From Ktedonobacter racemifer (lineage in GTDB: Bacteria; Chloroflexota; DTOL01; JACQYG01): a stretch of 24,231 nucleotides of DNA. Both the position numbers and the translations under genes were made by a program. Of the stretch, positions 22,900-24,231 are shown in pieces. The notes under the pieces were generated by a model. That model saw only the letters and a list, made by a program, of their open reading frames with translations, was not told the origin of the DNA and searched no databases. Each line of letters opens with the position of its first letter. Positions within the stretch are counted from its first letter, which is position 1. The stretch spans positions 3,836-28,066 of the forward strand of contig DYIS01000001.1 of NCBI GenBank assembly GCA_020723545.1, in the 5' to 3' direction.

Positions 22900-23613
22900 C
22901 TAGGCTGTCCCAAGCAATGGGAGGAAGACATCCTTCAACTCATCTCCCAGTTGATGACATAGCCCGGGCTCCATTTCCAGCACAAGGGACTGGTAACGCC
23001 GCACGTGGGCGAGGAGCCCTTGGTTCCAGCCAGCCTCCCCACTGCTCTCTCTCGCCAGCAAGCCGAGGGCGAAGCCGCTCAGCAAGAGCAGCCCGGCGCG
23101 GGTCACCTCGCCCTGCCTCTCGAGGATTTGTGGCAGGTGCTCAGCCAGCAGCCGCCGGCCAGCGCCGCGACCCAAACGCAGGGTCACCACGGTCATGACT
23201 TCGATACAGTAGCGCAGAATGGAAGGCACCTCGGGAGGGACGCGGGCCAGCATCTCTTCCGCCAGCTCCCTCTCGTGAAGCTCGCCCCGGCGGAGCCTTT
23301 CGAGGACCTGCTCTTTGACCGCTTCCCAATCCCCGACGTCCGTGTCGCCGGCGAGCTCAACCAACAGCCTGTACGCGCGATCGGTCGGCCTGAAGACGAT
23401 CTCCGAGCGGCCGGGAACCGGCTTGCCCGACGCGACCCGGTACTCCGAGGCAACCAGTCCTTTCTTTTCCAGGAGCCGCAGCATGTCGTAGGCGGTGAAC
23501 GGGCTGACGCCGACCCGCTCGGCCAGAACCGAGTAGTGAATGGGGCCTTTCAGCTCCCGATAGAGATCGAGAAGTCGGTGGATGAACGTTTCCTGCCGCC
23601 GGGTCAGTTTCAT
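22900..23613 (-). CDS. Winged-helix regulator 2 of the ABC exporter operon
   Basis: 237 aa. The winged helix LTRRQETFIHRLLDLYRE, GPIHYSVLAERVGV and TAYDMLRLLEKKGLV closely follows that of the regulator at 11561-12268, as does the linker PGRSEIVFRPT; the helical C-terminal domain is more diverged. It is the first gene of the exporter run, with its own promoter and an A-rich repeat at the transcription start, so it probably represses itself and the exporter until a ligand binds. The E. coli YbhGFSR exporter is controlled by a TetR-type protein (CecR), so this would be a different regulatory solution. Confidence 0.8.
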   Translation of the reverse strand: MKLTRRQETFIHRLLDLYRELKGPIHYSVLAERVGVSPFTAYDMLRLLEKKGLVASEYRVASGKPVPGRSEIVFRPTDRAYRLLVELAGDTDVGDWEAVKEQVLERLRRGELHERELAEEMLARVPPEVPSILRYCIEVMTVVTLRLGRGAGRRLLAEHLPQILERQGEVTRAGLLLLSGFALGLLARESSGEAGWNQGLLAHVRRYQSLVLEMEPGLCHQLGDELKDVFLPLLGTA

Positions 23614-23620
23614 GAAAACC

Positions 23621-23639
23621 CCAAAGAGACCAAAAAGCC
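23621..23639. promoter_or_regulatory. Operator-like repeat, copy 1 (at regulator 2 start)
   Basis: CCAAAGAGACCAAAAAGCC, matching the copy at 22862-22880 in 16 of 19 positions. It begins 5 bases downstream of the -10 box and ends 7 bases before the ATG, so bound protein would block the start of transcription. Confidence 0.5.
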
Positions 23640-23644
23640 TTTCC

Positions 23645-23674
23645 AGTGTACAGGGCAGGCCGCACAGCTGTCAA
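23645..23674 (-). promoter_or_regulatory. Promoter of the regulator and exporter operon
   Basis: Minus strand TTGACA (23669-23674, perfect), 18-base spacer, TACACT (23645-23650). Predicted start near 23638. Confidence 0.6.
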
Positions 23675-23688
23675 GGGCCTGTATGGGT

Positions 23689-24231
23689 TCAGGACATCTG
23701 AGACGGCTGGCCGTTTGGGGCCGCCCAGGGGTGGTAGTGCTGAAGGTACTCGGCGGGCGTCTTCTTGGCAAGCGACCGGTGTGGTCGGATGGTGTTGTAG
23801 GTCGTTTCCCACCTTCGCAGGGCCCGGTTGATGCTGCCCAGGTCCAGCGGGCCGTCATACAGCTGGTAGAACTCCTCCTGATGCGTGCGGTGTGCACGCT
23901 CGACGCAGCCGTTCAGCTTGGGCGACCGCGGCGGGAGGACGAACAACTGGACCCCTCGCTCGGCACACGCCTGTTCGAACTCCGCCTGGTATTCACTCCC
24001 GCCATCGACCTGGATCGCTTTCACTCGGAAGGGCATGCGCGCCTGCAGCTCACCCAGAAAGGCGGTCGCCGCGTGAGCTGTCGCCCGCTTGTGCACTCCG
24101 ACCACATCCCAGCGAGACACCATGTCCCGGGCCGTGAAATGTTTGAAGCCCACCCCCGGCACCGGCCGGACGTCCAGCGTGTCTACTTGCACGATATCTC
24201 CCGGCGCCTCCACCGCATACCCCCTGGGCTT
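23689..24231 (-). CDS. Integrase-type transposase, C-terminal part (IS481-like), cut by the window edge
   Basis: 181 codons are visible, and the frame is open to the edge, so the true start lies outside. The first residues read KPRGYAVEAPGDIVQVDTLD. The rve domain shows VDTLD, QVDGGSEYQ and NGCVERAHR, giving the DDE triad, then the typical YNTIRPHRSL and KTPAEYLQ end. The Q.DGGSE form and the PPRSPKLNG context resemble IS481-like elements. It lies 15 bases outside the promoter of the ABC operon, so an element end must be close to 23675-23688. Confidence 0.85.
   Translation of the reverse strand, partial: KPRGYAVEAPGDIVQVDTLDVRPVPGVGFKHFTARDMVSRWDVVGVHKRATAHAATAFLGELQARMPFRVKAIQVDGGSEYQAEFEQACAERGVQLFVLPPRSPKLNGCVERAHRTHQEEFYQLYDGPLDLGSINRALRRWETTYNTIRPHRSLAKKTPAEYLQHYHPWAAPNGQPSQMS

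Overview
This is a high-GC bacterial window. A peptidoglycan gene fragment (mraY), two DegV-family proteins, an ArsA-type ATPase and insertion sequences of the IS3, IS30 and IS481-like types place it in Bacteria. The overall look fits Chloroflexota or a similar deep-branching high-GC phylum, but that is a guess because there is no rRNA or usable marker here.

Left block (1-6728): two divergent heavy-metal efflux operons. On the minus strand, a CzrA/SmtB-like Zn/Co-type ArsR repressor is followed by a small membrane or secreted protein, a P1B-4-type ATPase (SPC and HEGS motifs) and a second small membrane protein cut by the window edge. On the plus strand, a CmtR-like ArsR repressor (Cys pair in the alpha-4 position plus a C-terminal Cys) is followed by a second P1B ATPase, in which the CPC motif reads Cys-Ser-Cys, and a Met/Gly-rich two-helix protein with a SHOCT tail.

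Middle block (6729-13342): a graveyard of mobile and broken elements. A gene-free 1.7 kb stretch holds five copies of a 10-bp tRNA-derived motif, two decayed tRNA-Val-like 3' halves, repeats resembling an insertion-sequence end and a long hairpin. Next come the C-terminal half of mraY, an IS3-family element with two nonsense codons and a third end-like repeat beyond it. An intact pair follows (winged-helix regulator, then a DegV/FakB-like protein), and after it a chimera of IS30 and IS3 debris.

Right block (13343-24231): a second DegV protein, then an almost gapless run of about 9 kb on the minus strand. In transcription order the run is: a winged-helix regulator (paralogue of the one beside the first DegV), two ABC ATPases, an ABC-2 permease and an HlyD-like lipoprotein (a YbhGFSR-like exporter); an ArsA-type ATPase with a scrambled C-terminus; then a tightly coupled set of PaaI-type thioesterase, six-helix membrane protein, metallo-beta-lactamase-fold hydrolase and sirtuin. 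A transposase fragment runs off the right edge.

The points I find most worth following are: (i) the thioesterase / membrane protein / MBL / sirtuin cassette next to FakB-like fatty-acid-binding proteins, which suggests an acyl-handling function; (ii) the two paralogous regulators with a shared A-rich operator candidate just downstream of each -10 box; (iii) the ABC pair whose two defects fall into the same composite ATP site; and (iv) the Cys-Ser-Cys metal ATPase under a CmtR-like sensor.
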